Source: Dehalococcoidia bacterium (GTDB lineage Bacteria; Chloroflexota; Dehalococcoidia; CAUJGQ01). Taken from it: DNA of 40,866 bases. The translations under genes were made by a program, and so were the position numbers. This document shows, piece after piece, positions 32,638 to 40,731 of this stretch. Each line of letters opens with the position of its first letter. Within the stretch, counting starts at the first letter, position 1. Under the pieces are notes generated by a model. The model searched no databases. It was not told the DNA's origin and saw only the letters and a program-made list of their open reading frames with translations. Where the stretch lies: assembly GCA_035310145.1 (NCBI GenBank), contig DATGEL010000123.1, forward strand, positions 1 to 40,866, written 5' to 3'.

Positions 32638-35600
32638 TCAGCCTTCAGGCAGCCGGGCGAGCACCTGAGCGGCTTCAAGCTGTTCGCCAAAGAGCGGACC
32701 TTGAGCAGCATCGCAGCCGATCGCCCGCAGCTTCGCCAGCGTCTCCTCGTCCGCGATGCCCTCGGCCGTGATCTGCAGGCCCAGGTTGTGGGCGAGGTCG
32801 ACGGCGGTGCGCGCCGCCGGCTCGTTTGCGTCGCGCAGCCGGTCGGCGACGAACGCGGGTGAGATCTTGAGCTCATCCACCGGCAGCCGCTTGAGATACG
32901 CGAGTGAGGCATAGCCCGCGCCGAAGCCAGCGATGGCGATGCGCACGCCGAGCGTGTGCAGGCGCATCAGCGTTTCCAGCGCGCGCTGCGGCGAGGAAAC
33001 CAGCGCGCCTTCACCGATCTCCAGCGTCAAGGCGGAGGCTGGCAGGTCCTGAGCCGCGAGCAACTCGGCGATCATCTCGGCCGTGCCGCGGTCGTGCAGC
33101 GCGCGTGCCGGGAGATGCACCGCGACGCCGATCGCCCGGTCTGCCTCGTGCCAGTCGGCGCAGGTCTGCAACGCCCTACCGAGCAGCCAGCGGGTGAGTG
33201 GGCCGACCAGACCCGTCTGTTCAGCCAGTGGGATGAACTCCTGCGGCGGCAACGGGCCGCGCCGTGGATGCTGCCAGTGCGGGCGTGCCGCGGCGCGCAC
33301 GAGTTGCCGCGAGCGCAGGTCGTAGATCGGCTGGAACGAGAGCGCGAACTGGCCGCCCTCGATCGCGTTGCGCATCTCGCCGAGGAGAACCAGCCGATGG
33401 GGGCTGTGCTCGTCGTGCTCCGAGGTGTAGACCACCGCGCCGCGCCGGCCGCGCTTGGCGACATACATCGCCACATCGGCGCGGCGCAACAACGTCTGCG
33501 CGTCGAGCCCGTGCTCGGGAAACACGGCGACGCCGATGCTTGCGCCGACGCCGATGCCGTAGCCATCGATCGAGAACGGCCGATCGAGCGCCGCGAGCAG
33601 CTTCTGCGCGGCGATCTGGGCGCCGGCCTGCGCGTCGCCGGGCAAGAGGACGGCAAACTCGTCGCCGCCCAGCCGCGCCACGGTGTCCGAGCTGCGCAGC
33701 GCGTCCTGCAGCCGGTGCGCGACGTGCTGCAGCAACACGTCGCCCATCTGGTGGCCCAGTGTGTCGTTGACTTCCTTGAACCCGTCGAGGTCCATCACCA
33801 GCAAGGCGAGTGGCAGAGCCTCGCGGCCGGCCGTGCGGATTCCTTGCTCCAGCCGGTCGCGCAGCAGCACCCGGTTGGGCAGCCCCGTGAGCGCGTCGTG
33901 TTGCGCCTGATGCTCGAGCGCCGCGGTCTGCGCCTTGCGCTCCGTGATGTCGTGGAAGGCGATCACCGTGCCGGTGACGCGGCCCGCGCTGCGGATCGGC
34001 GAGGCGGAGAAGCTGGCGGGAAGCGGGGCGCCGTCGCGCCGGACAAAGACCGCGTCATCGACACGTACCGGCAGACTCCTGCCCAGGGCATCTGCCAGAT
34101 CGTCCTGCTCAGGCGCAGCGCCGGCGGCAGGCGGCGCGGGGAGCACCTCCCCAATCGGCCGTCCGATCAGCTTGTCGCCCTCCCAGCCGAGCAGGCGCAC
34201 CGCCGCCGGATTCGCCAGCGTCACTCGTCCCTCGCCATCGAGCGCCAGCACCCCCTCGCCCAGGTTGCTGGTGATCGCGCCGGTGAAGTCGAGCTGGCGG
34301 CGCAGCTCCTCCTCGGCCGCGCGCGCCTCCTGGTAGAGCCGTGCGTTGTCCAGCGCCACCACCGCCAGGCGGGCGAACTGGCCGAGCGTGTCGATCTCCT
34401 CCTGGCCGAACGGCGTCTCGCTCTGGGTGCGCATGATGCCCAGCACGCCGATCACCTGCTCGCCCGATTTGAGCGGTACACCGACGGCGGACCGCACCAC
34501 GTCCCGCACGCCGCCGGGCAGCCGCCCCTGCCAGCGGTGATAGCCGCCGATCGCCAGCGGTTCGCCGCTGGCCCACACGCGGCCGACGACGCCTTCGCCC
34601 GGGCGGAAGCGCCGGCCGATCTCGTCTTTGAACAGCCCGGTTGCGGCGGTCAGCTCAAGCCACCTGCCATCCGGCGTCACCAGGTCGACAAAGCCGTGGT
34701 CGCCGTCGAGCAGCGCGGTGGAGCGGGCGATGATCGCGGTCAGCACGTCGGCGACGCTGATGTGATTGATCAGACCGAGCGCGGTTTCGTGCAGGGCCGC
34801 GCGGTAGGCGTTCTCGCGTCGCAGCCGGTCCTCGGCGCGCCGGCGTTCGTCGATCTCCAGGCGCGAGGACTGGTAGAGCCGCGCGTTGTCGTACGCGATC
34901 GAGGCGAGCTGGGCGAACTGCACCAGCACGGCCAGTTCTTCCTCCCCGAACTCATGCTCCTGGCTGGTGAAGGCGAGACCGATGACGCCCACCACTTCGG
35001 CGCCGGCGCGCAGCGGCGCCGCTCCGCAGGCGTGTACCAGATCGCGCTCGCTGCCCGGCAGCCGGCTGCACCAGACCGTGTAGTCGGGCACGAGCAGCGG
35101 CTCGCCCGTGGCGAGCACACTGCCGGCGAGCCCCTGGCCGCGCTCCATGCGCGTGCCGATCTGGCCGCGAAACATACCGGTGCCCGCCGTGGTTTCGAGA
35201 CCGACGCCGTCGGCGGTGACGAGGTTGACAAAGCCGTGCGCGGTGCCGAGCAACGCCGCGGCGCGGGTAACGATCGTGTCCAGCAGATCGGCCATCTCGT
35301 GCCGCTGCATCAGGCCCAGCGTGATCTCGTGCAACGCTGCGCGATACGCGTTCTCCCGTCGCAGCCTCGTCTCCGCGCGGCGGCGCTCCTCCAGCTCGCC
35401 GCGCGCCGCTTCATGCAGCCGCGCATTCTCCAGGGCCAGCGTCGCCAGCCGCGCGAACTGCGCCAGCAGCTCGACCTCGTCCTCGTCGAAGCGCTGCCCG
35501 GGGGCCGAGCGGGAGAGGCCGAGTACGCCGACGACTGCTCCAGCCGAGCGCAGTGGAATGCCGACCGTGGCGCGCACCGCGGTGTTGAGGCCGTTGGTCG

Positions 35601-36489
35601 AGACGCTGCCCTCCCAGGCCGTGTAGTCGTCGATCACCAGCGGCTCGCCGGTCTGCCACACCGTTCCTGCCATGCCCTCGCCCTTGCGCAACCGGCTGGC
35701 ATGGCGGCCGATCAGGTGGCCGGTGGTAGCCGCGAGCTCGAGCGCATCGCCGTCCGCCGAAACGAGGCAGACGAAGCCGTCGTTCGCGTTGAGCAGCGCT
35801 GCCGCGCGCGTCACGATCGCTTCGATCAGCCCCGCCACCTCGACGCGGTCCATCAGGCCGAGAGTGACTTCGTGCAAGGCGGCAAGGTAGCCGTTCTGGC
35901 GCTGCAGCGTCTCCTCCGTCTGCTTGCGTTCGGTGATGTCGCGCGCGATGCCGCTGAAGCCGCTGAGGGCGCCGCCGACGTCGCGGATCGGCGAGATCGT
36001 CACCGCGACCACGCGGCGCTGCCCATCGCGGGTAAAATGCACCGTCTCGTAATTCTGGACCGTCTCGCCGGCGGCCGCGCGTGTGAACAGCCGCGAGATC
36101 TCGCCTGAAGACGGCGGGAAGTCGTCCGGATGCCGGCCGAGCACCTCGGCGGCGGTGAAGCCATAGAGCCGCTCGGCGCCGGGGTTCCAGCTCGTGATCG
36201 TGCCGTCGGGCGCGTAGCTGACGATCGCGTCGGTCGACTGCTCGACGATCGCGGCAAGCTGCCGCAGCCGCTCGGCCGTGGCGCGATCCGCGGTGGTCTC
36301 GGGCGTCCTGGCCGAAGGCGCATCGGTGCCTTCACGCGCTGCGTCTGCCAGGTGCGCGCCGCGCGCCGCGTTCAGCAGGCGCAGATGCTGCCGGGCGTTC
36401 CCGAAGTTGTTGTGCTGCGATCGTTCTGGCGTTGCCACGCGTTCTCGCCGCTGTTCTGCTGCAAGGATCGGCGCGTCCGACCGCCGCAT
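32638..36489 (-). CDS. PAS-GAF-GAF-GAF-PAS-GGDEF-EAL sensory protein with degenerate EAL domain
   Basis: This 1,283-residue cytoplasmic protein has no membrane segment. Rough layout: PAS 75-190, three GAF repeats at about 206-360, 383-540 and 565-715 (each starting AALHEVTLGLM-like), PAS 733-860, GGDEF about 875-1035, EAL-like 1050-1283. The GGDEF domain keeps RLGGDEFAVLLPG and an inhibitory I-site RSSD five residues before it, so a product-regulated diguanylate cyclase is plausible. In the EAL domain the motif is VRAAARPHW instead of xEALxRW, DDFGTG is IAGFGAG, KIDR is KISP and AEGVED is AEGIAD. Phosphodiesterase activity is therefore not expected. The ATG at 36489 has no ribosome-binding site but a -10-like TAGAAT five bases away, suggesting a leaderless mRNA. 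The GAF repeats probably arose by duplication. Confidence 0.9.
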   Translation of the reverse strand: MRRSDAPILAAEQRRERVATPERSQHNNFGNARQHLRLLNAARGAHLADAAREGTDAPSARTPETTADRATAERLRQLAAIVEQSTDAIVSYAPDGTITSWNPGAERLYGFTAAEVLGRHPDDFPPSSGEISRLFTRAAAGETVQNYETVHFTRDGQRRVVAVTISPIRDVGGALSGFSGIARDITERKQTEETLQRQNGYLAALHEVTLGLMDRVEVAGLIEAIVTRAAALLNANDGFVCLVSADGDALELAATTGHLIGRHASRLRKGEGMAGTVWQTGEPLVIDDYTAWEGSVSTNGLNTAVRATVGIPLRSAGAVVGVLGLSRSAPGQRFDEDEVELLAQFARLATLALENARLHEAARGELEERRRAETRLRRENAYRAALHEITLGLMQRHEMADLLDTIVTRAAALLGTAHGFVNLVTADGVGLETTAGTGMFRGQIGTRMERGQGLAGSVLATGEPLLVPDYTVWCSRLPGSERDLVHACGAAPLRAGAEVVGVIGLAFTSQEHEFGEEELAVLVQFAQLASIAYDNARLYQSSRLEIDERRRAEDRLRRENAYRAALHETALGLINHISVADVLTAIIARSTALLDGDHGFVDLVTPDGRWLELTAATGLFKDEIGRRFRPGEGVVGRVWASGEPLAIGGYHRWQGRLPGGVRDVVRSAVGVPLKSGEQVIGVLGIMRTQSETPFGQEEIDTLGQFARLAVVALDNARLYQEARAAEEELRRQLDFTGAITSNLGEGVLALDGEGRVTLANPAAVRLLGWEGDKLIGRPIGEVLPAPPAAGAAPEQDDLADALGRSLPVRVDDAVFVRRDGAPLPASFSASPIRSAGRVTGTVIAFHDITERKAQTAALEHQAQHDALTGLPNRVLLRDRLEQGIRTAGREALPLALLVMDLDGFKEVNDTLGHQMGDVLLQHVAHRLQDALRSSDTVARLGGDEFAVLLPGDAQAGAQIAAQKLLAALDRPFSIDGYGIGVGASIGVAVFPEHGLDAQTLLRRADVAMYVAKRGRRGAVVYTSEHDEHSPHRLVLLGEMRNAIEGGQFALSFQPIYDLRSRQLVRAAARPHWQHPRRGPLPPQEFIPLAEQTGLVGPLTRWLLGRALQTCADWHEADRAIGVAVHLPARALHDRGTAEMIAELLAAQDLPASALTLEIGEGALVSSPQRALETLMRLHTLGVRIAIAGFGAGYASLAYLKRLPVDELKISPAFVADRLRDANEPAARTAVDLAHNLGLQITAEGIADEETLAKLRAIGCDAAQGPLFGEQLEAAQVLARLPEG

Positions 36490-36493
36490 ACAG

Positions 36494-36521
36494 ATTCTAT
36501 CAAACTAATTGCAGTCGTGAA
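36494..36521 (-). promoter_or_regulatory. Candidate promoter giving a leaderless transcript
   Basis: On the minus strand TTCACG (36521-36516), a 16-base spacer and TAGAAT (36499-36494) form a plausible sigma-70-like promoter. The ATG of the sensory protein (36489) begins four bases after the -10, so the mRNA would start at or next to the start codon. The patch is clearly AT-richer than the genes around it. Confidence 0.5.
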
Positions 36522-36629
36522 CCGCAAATCAGGGCTGCTCGGTGGCAACCGCCACTGGATTGTGCCGCGTCTTGGCGACGCCGCGCCTGCTCCCGGCGGC
36601 TCAGCGCTGGCGTAAGCTACTCCCAACGC

Positions 36630-37865
36630 TCAAGGGCGCGCGGCGGTCGGATCGGCGCCCTCACGGGCCTTGCGCGCCGCGTCCAGCCCCGCCTGCAGTT
36701 GCGCGGGCAGCTCCTTGCCGGCGTCTTCGTACGCCTTGGCGAAGGCGGCGGTCGAGCCGCGGAAGGCGAGCGCCTGGTTGGCCTCGATCCAGTCGCGCTG
36801 CGCCTCGATGCTCTGCAACTGGTTCTGAAAACGCGGCGCCACGTAGCGCGCCCACAACTCGTAGCTGCGCAGCGTCTTCTCCGTGCTCGCCCACTCGTGC
36901 GCCAGGCCGAGCAGGCCCCCGAGGCCGCCGGAGCGCTCCAGGATTGCCTCGACCGCGGTCACCGCATCGTCCGGCGTGCCGACGATCACGCTGCCGCGTT
37001 CCGCCGCCTCCGCGATGTCGGTGCCGCTGGTGAGCACGGAGGCCAGCGGCTGCGGCGGCGGCGGCATGTTGCGGTCGCCCACGTACGCGCGGCGGGCGAA
37101 GCCCGCGCACAGATCGTCCAGCGCCTCCTGGCGGCTGTCGGCAAGGTGCACGGGCACGACGACGCGCCAGTCGGCACGGTTCACGGTTTGCCCGGACTCA
37201 GCTGCTGCCTCCTCGACCCAGCCCCAGGTGCGCTGAAAGCCCTCGTGGTCGGCGCCGGCGACGGAGAGCAGGCCGACGCCGTGCCGGCCGGCGGCCTGCG
37301 GTCCCGCGGGGGTGAAGGTCGCCGCCACGGCCACGGGCAGGTGCGGCTCGCTGAAGTTGGCGAGCTGCAGGCGGGCGTCGCGCAGCGTGAACCAGTCCGT
37401 TTGCATCGTCACCGGCTCGCGGCTGCGCAGCAGCGCCATGATCGCGTCGAGCGCTTCGGCCATGCGCGTGCGCTGCGTCACCGGCTTGATGCCGAGCATG
37501 TAGGCGTCCGAGGTGAGCGCGCCCGGCCCCACGCCCAGCATCGCGCGGCCCTCCGTCATGTGGTCGAGCTGCACCATCGTGTCGGCCACGATCAGCGGGT
37601 GGTGATAGGGCAGGCTGGTGACGCCGGTGCCGAGCTTGATCCGCCGGGTGCGCGCCGCCGCGGCGGCGATGAAGACGGCCGGATCGGCGATCAGCTCGCG
37701 CCCGTAGCTGTGATGCTCGCCGATCCACGCCTCGTCGAAGCCCAGCTCGTCCAGGTGCTGGATCAGCTGCAAGTCGCGCTTCAGAGCCAGCGTCGGGTTT
37801 TCGCCCACGCGATGGAACGGCGCCATGAAGATGCCGAACTTCATGCGTCTGGGCCGGTACGTCAT
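36630..37865 (-). CDS. LLM-class flavin-dependent oxidoreductase (monooxygenase)
   Basis: The 411-residue protein begins MTYRPRRMKFGIFMAPFHRV and has FDEAWIGEHHSYGRELIADP, RIKLGTGVTSLPYHHPLIVA, MTEGRAMLGVGPGALTSDAY and HLPVAVAATFTPAGPQAAGR. These are luciferase-like monooxygenase features typical of the FMN-using limonene/alkane-type enzymes. ATG 37865 has GAGGAGAACACC upstream. The length (about 400) matches limonene-1,2-monooxygenase-like members rather than the 320-residue F420 group. It is the downstream member of a minus-strand group with an alpha/beta hydrolase and an FMN reductase, separated from the hydrolase gene by a palindromic hairpin. Confidence 0.88.
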   Translation of the reverse strand: MTYRPRRMKFGIFMAPFHRVGENPTLALKRDLQLIQHLDELGFDEAWIGEHHSYGRELIADPAVFIAAAAARTRRIKLGTGVTSLPYHHPLIVADTMVQLDHMTEGRAMLGVGPGALTSDAYMLGIKPVTQRTRMAEALDAIMALLRSREPVTMQTDWFTLRDARLQLANFSEPHLPVAVAATFTPAGPQAAGRHGVGLLSVAGADHEGFQRTWGWVEEAAAESGQTVNRADWRVVVPVHLADSRQEALDDLCAGFARRAYVGDRNMPPPPQPLASVLTSGTDIAEAAERGSVIVGTPDDAVTAVEAILERSGGLGGLLGLAHEWASTEKTLRSYELWARYVAPRFQNQLQSIEAQRDWIEANQALAFRGSTAAFAKAYEDAGKELPAQLQAGLDAARKAREGADPTAARP

Positions 37866-37902
37866 GGTGTTCTCCTCGGGCGTCGCTGCCGCTTGCAGCT
37901 TC

Positions 37903-37926
37903 AGTCTACCGTCTTCACGGTAGACT
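37903..37926. promoter_or_regulatory. 24-base perfect palindrome (AGTCTACCGT-CTTC-ACGGTAGACT)
   Basis: A 10-base perfect inverted repeat surrounds a 4-base loop, 38 bases upstream of the LLM gene start and 25 bases downstream of the hydrolase stop. No T-run follows in either direction, so a TetR-like operator fits better than a terminator. It may also act as an RNA hairpin that protects or separates the two messages. Confidence 0.55.
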
Positions 37927-37950
37927 AATGCGCGGCGGACCCGCCCCGTC

Positions 37951-38742
37951 TCAGCGTCCGGCCGCCTCGGCCTCGCGCAGGAAGGCGAGCACGGCGGCGT
38001 TGAAGGCGTCGGGTTGCTCAAAGTAAACCGAGTGGCCGCTGGCGGGAATGACCTGGAAGCGAGCGCCGCGGACCAGGCCCGCGGCGCGCTCGACGATGTG
38101 TGCCGGCGTGACGGCGTCGTGCTCGCCCGCGAGGTACAGCGCCGGCACATCGCTCTCCGCGATGTAGGCGGTGAAGTTGCCGCTCCAGCCGGGGGGCGGG
38201 GCGAGGAAGTCGGCGGGCCGGGGCGGATTCTGCCGCTGAATCTCGCGGTAGAGGAACGCACGCTCGGGCTGTTCCCGTACAAACTCCGGCCGCAGGGCGC
38301 GTTGCAGCAGCGTGCTGCCGGGCGGCAGTGTCGTTGCATACGCGCGCTGCAAGCGGCGCACGCTGCCGTCGGTGGCGCCGGCCGGCGTGCCGGAGAAGAC
38401 GGCGGCGCGCACGCGCTCCGGCGCCCGCCGGATCAGGCCCGCACCGGTACGCCCGCCCATCGAGTGCGCGACCACGAAGAAGCGATCCACGCCGAGCAGG
38501 TCGGCCAGCGCCAGCGCGTCGGGCACGAACTGCATGCGGCCGCCCGGTGGCTCGCCGGCATCGCGCGAGCGGCCGAAGGCGCGGTGGTCGAAGGTGATGC
38601 AGCGATACCACTGCCGAAAGAACGGGACCTGCTGCCACCAGCTCAGGTGGTTGCCGCCCTGGCCGTGGGCGAAGAGGATGACCGGCCCGCTGCCGTGCTC
38701 CTCGTAGTACAGCTCAATGCCGTTGACCGGCGCGAAGGGCAT
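37951..38742 (-). CDS. Alpha/beta hydrolase
   Basis: The 263-residue enzyme begins MPFAPVNGIELYYEEHGSGP and has LFAHGQGGNHLSWWQQVPFF (oxyanion), CITFDHRAFGRS, the nucleophile elbow VVAHSMGGRTGAG, the acid in AGEHDAVTP and the His in PASGHSVYFEQP. The fold and size are those of esterases, lactonases and C-C hydrolases of the 3-oxoadipate-enol-lactonase type. It lies 14 bases after the FMN reductase stop on the same strand, so they are probably cotranscribed. The substrate may be the product of a monooxygenase next to it, which is an inference from context. Confidence 0.9.
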   Translation of the reverse strand: MPFAPVNGIELYYEEHGSGPVILFAHGQGGNHLSWWQQVPFFRQWYRCITFDHRAFGRSRDAGEPPGGRMQFVPDALALADLLGVDRFFVVAHSMGGRTGAGLIRRAPERVRAAVFSGTPAGATDGSVRRLQRAYATTLPPGSTLLQRALRPEFVREQPERAFLYREIQRQNPPRPADFLAPPPGWSGNFTAYIAESDVPALYLAGEHDAVTPAHIVERAAGLVRGARFQVIPASGHSVYFEQPDAFNAAVLAFLREAEAAGR

Positions 38743-38756
38743 CGTGTCTCCTCGCC

Positions 38757-39335
38757 CTACGTCCGACGCGCGGCCAGCGGGGGCGGGCCGGCCGAGCCCG
38801 CACCGCGCAGCGCCTGCCCAAGCCGCAACACGCCGGCGACCAGCTCGGCCAGCTCGGCGCGGCGGACCTCCGCCAGGGCGCCGTCGACGAAATCGGCCGA
38901 GGTCAGGTAGACGCCCACCGGCGCCGGCACGGCGCCGAACCAGGCGAGCACGTCGCGCAGGTGCCAGTCGACGCCGAGATAGTGGTGCTGGCTCGCGCCC
39001 ATCGCCAGGATGCCGCAGGCTTTGCCCGCGAGCGCTTCGACCGGCAGCAAGTCGAGCAGGTTCTTCAGCGCGCCCGTGTACGTGCCGCGGTAGACCGGGC
39101 TGGCGAACAGCAGGCAGTCGGCCCGCTCGATCGCTGCGACCACACGGGCTGTGTCGCCGCCGATCTGCGCCGGCGGCCGGCCATCTGCGAAGGCGAGCTG
39201 CACCTCCGCCAGGTCGAGCAGCGCCGTCGTGGTTCCCGGCTGCGCGGCCGGCGCGCTCGCCAGCGCCGCCTCCAGCGCGCGGCGCAGGCGTCCAGGAGGG
39301 GTGACGCTGCCGAGCACACCGACCAGGTGGGACAC
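38757..39335 (-). CDS. NAD(P)H-dependent FMN reductase
   Basis: The 192-residue flavodoxin-fold protein has LVGVLGSVTPPGRLRRALEA (FMN phosphate loop), later CLLFASPVYRGTYTGALKNL (a family signature) and ACGILAMGASQHHYLGVDWH. It should supply reduced FMN to partner monooxygenases such as the LLM enzymes on either side. The GTG at 39335 has GGGAGG seven bases upstream; the longer open frame upstream has no family match. It is the first gene of the minus-strand operon and is divergent from the acyl-CoA-dehydrogenase-like gene at 39511. Confidence 0.9.
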   Translation of the reverse strand: MSHLVGVLGSVTPPGRLRRALEAALASAPAAQPGTTTALLDLAEVQLAFADGRPPAQIGGDTARVVAAIERADCLLFASPVYRGTYTGALKNLLDLLPVEALAGKACGILAMGASQHHYLGVDWHLRDVLAWFGAVPAPVGVYLTSADFVDGALAEVRRAELAELVAGVLRLGQALRGAGSAGPPPLAARRT

Positions 39336-39415
39336 CCTCGGCCTCCCGGCGCGGTGCTCGCTGCGCCGCGCCCGCGCGTTGACGCGCCGCCAGTGGCAGC
39401 GTACCATCCCCGCGT

Positions 39416-39447
39416 AACTTGAGCTTTTCAATTCACTAACTCAAGTT
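39416..39447. promoter_or_regulatory. Inverted repeat AACTTGAG / CTCAAGTT in a divergent promoter
   Basis: AACTTGAG (39416-39423) and CTCAAGTT (39440-39447) are perfect inverted copies separated by 16 bases. They lie in an AT-rich patch in the 175-base gap between the FMN reductase (minus) and the acyl-CoA-dehydrogenase-like gene (plus). TTGAG at each edge could be a -35 on either strand. One regulator could control both operons. Confidence 0.5.
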
Positions 39448-39510
39448 CTGCCAGCCGCTCGCCTGTTCCCGCGTCAGCACGTGGTCGGAGCTGTTCGGCG
39501 GAGGTCTGGT

Positions 39511-40680
39511 GTGACGACCACGTACGAGTCCACCGTCGCATCGCTGGAGGAAGCGGTGGGGCGCGCCACGGCGCTGGCCGCGGATTTCGCGGGCCGCGCC
39601 GCCGAGCACGACCGCCAGGCCAGCTTCCCCTTCGAAAACTTCGAGGCGTTGCGCGCCGCCGGTCTGCTCAATCTCAGCGTCCCGCGCGAGTACGGCGGCT
39701 CCGAGCTGGGCCTGGCGGCCGCCTGCCGCGTAGTCCAGCAGATCGCCGCGGGCGACGCGGCCACGGCGCTCGTGCTCAGCATGCAGTACATCTTCCATGC
39801 GGGACTGGCGCGGCGCCGCGCCTGGCCCGAAGCGGTCTACGCCGCCGTTTGCCGCGAGTCGGCGAACGGCATCGCGCTGATCAACGCGCTGCGCGTCGAG
39901 CCGGAGCTGGGCACACCCTCGCGCGGCGGCATGCCCGCCACCACCGCGAGCAGGACGCGGGACGGCTGGAAGCTCTCGGGACACAAGATCTACGCCACGG
40001 GCAGCCCGATCCTGCGCTACTTTCTGGTTTGGGCGCGCACAGATGAAGAGCCGGCGCGGGTGGGAACGTTCCTGCTGCCGCGCGAGGCGCCCGGCTGGCG
40101 CCTCGTGGAGACCTGGGATCATCTCGGCATGCGGGCGACGGGCAGCCACGACATCATCCTCGAAGACGCGCTGATCCCGCTCGATCATGCGGTGGACGTG
40201 CGCCTGCCGTTTGACTGGGGCGCCCCCGACCCGCTGGTCGGCGCCTGGAACGGCCTGGTGCTCGCGGCGCTGTACCACGGCGTTGCAACCGCCGCGCGCG
40301 ACTGGCTGACGCGGTATCTGCACGAGCGCGTACCCGCCAACCTCGGCGCGCCGCTCGCCTCGCTGCCGCGCTTTCAGAGCACGGTGGGCGAGATCGAGGC
40401 GTTGCTGTTCACAAGCGAACACCTGCTGCACGGCCTCGCCGCCGAGATCGACGCGGGCGATTCGGCCGCCGCAGCGCGGGCATCGCTGGCGAAGTACGTC
40501 GTGACCAACAATGCCGTGCGCGCCGTCGACATGGCGCTGGGCCTGGTCGGCAATCCCGGTCTCTCCCGCACCAACCCGCTGGAGCGCCATCACCGCGATG
40601 TGCTCTGCAGCCGCATCCATTCGCCGCAGGACGATACCGTTCTGCTGATGACGGGCAAGGCGGCGCTGGGCATGCGCTGA
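39511..40680 (+). CDS. Acyl-CoA-dehydrogenase-family (DszC/SfnC-like) flavoprotein
   Basis: The 389-residue protein has the acyl-CoA dehydrogenase fold: AAEHDRQASFPFENFEALRA, LLNLSVPREYGGSELGLAAA, GWKLSGHKIYATGSPILRYF (beta domain) and HLGMRATGSHDIILEDALIP. The C-terminal helical domain ends RTNPLERHHRDVLCSRIHSP. The RDVLCSRIHSPQDD ending with His-Ser near the flavin is typical of the monooxygenase branch (DszC, SfnC). Those enzymes take FMNH2 from a reductase and oxidise sulfur or carbon substrates. GTG 39511 has GGAGG upstream. With the FMN reductase divergent on the left and an SsuD-like enzyme on the right, a role in organosulfur use is plausible. A true acyl-CoA dehydrogenase is the alternative. 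Confidence 0.8.
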   Translation: MTTTYESTVASLEEAVGRATALAADFAGRAAEHDRQASFPFENFEALRAAGLLNLSVPREYGGSELGLAAACRVVQQIAAGDAATALVLSMQYIFHAGLARRRAWPEAVYAAVCRESANGIALINALRVEPELGTPSRGGMPATTASRTRDGWKLSGHKIYATGSPILRYFLVWARTDEEPARVGTFLLPREAPGWRLVETWDHLGMRATGSHDIILEDALIPLDHAVDVRLPFDWGAPDPLVGAWNGLVLAALYHGVATAARDWLTRYLHERVPANLGAPLASLPRFQSTVGEIEALLFTSEHLLHGLAAEIDAGDSAAAARASLAKYVVTNNAVRAVDMALGLVGNPGLSRTNPLERHHRDVLCSRIHSPQDDTVLLMTGKAALGMR

Positions 40681-40731
40681 GAAGCGCAATGCCGCGTCCG
40701 CGGCCGGCGGCGACCTTCATGGAGGAAGGCC

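Noticed and set aside
30259-32862. 867-codon open frame on the plus strand opposite the molybdopterin oxidoreductase
   Set aside because: It overlaps three minus-strand genes with real motifs and shows no recognisable domain.
32956-36108. 1,050-codon open frame on the plus strand opposite the GGDEF/EAL gene
   Set aside because: It is antisense to a gene with clear PAS, GAF and GGDEF motifs. The translation is low-complexity Arg/Ala/Val-rich with no family features.
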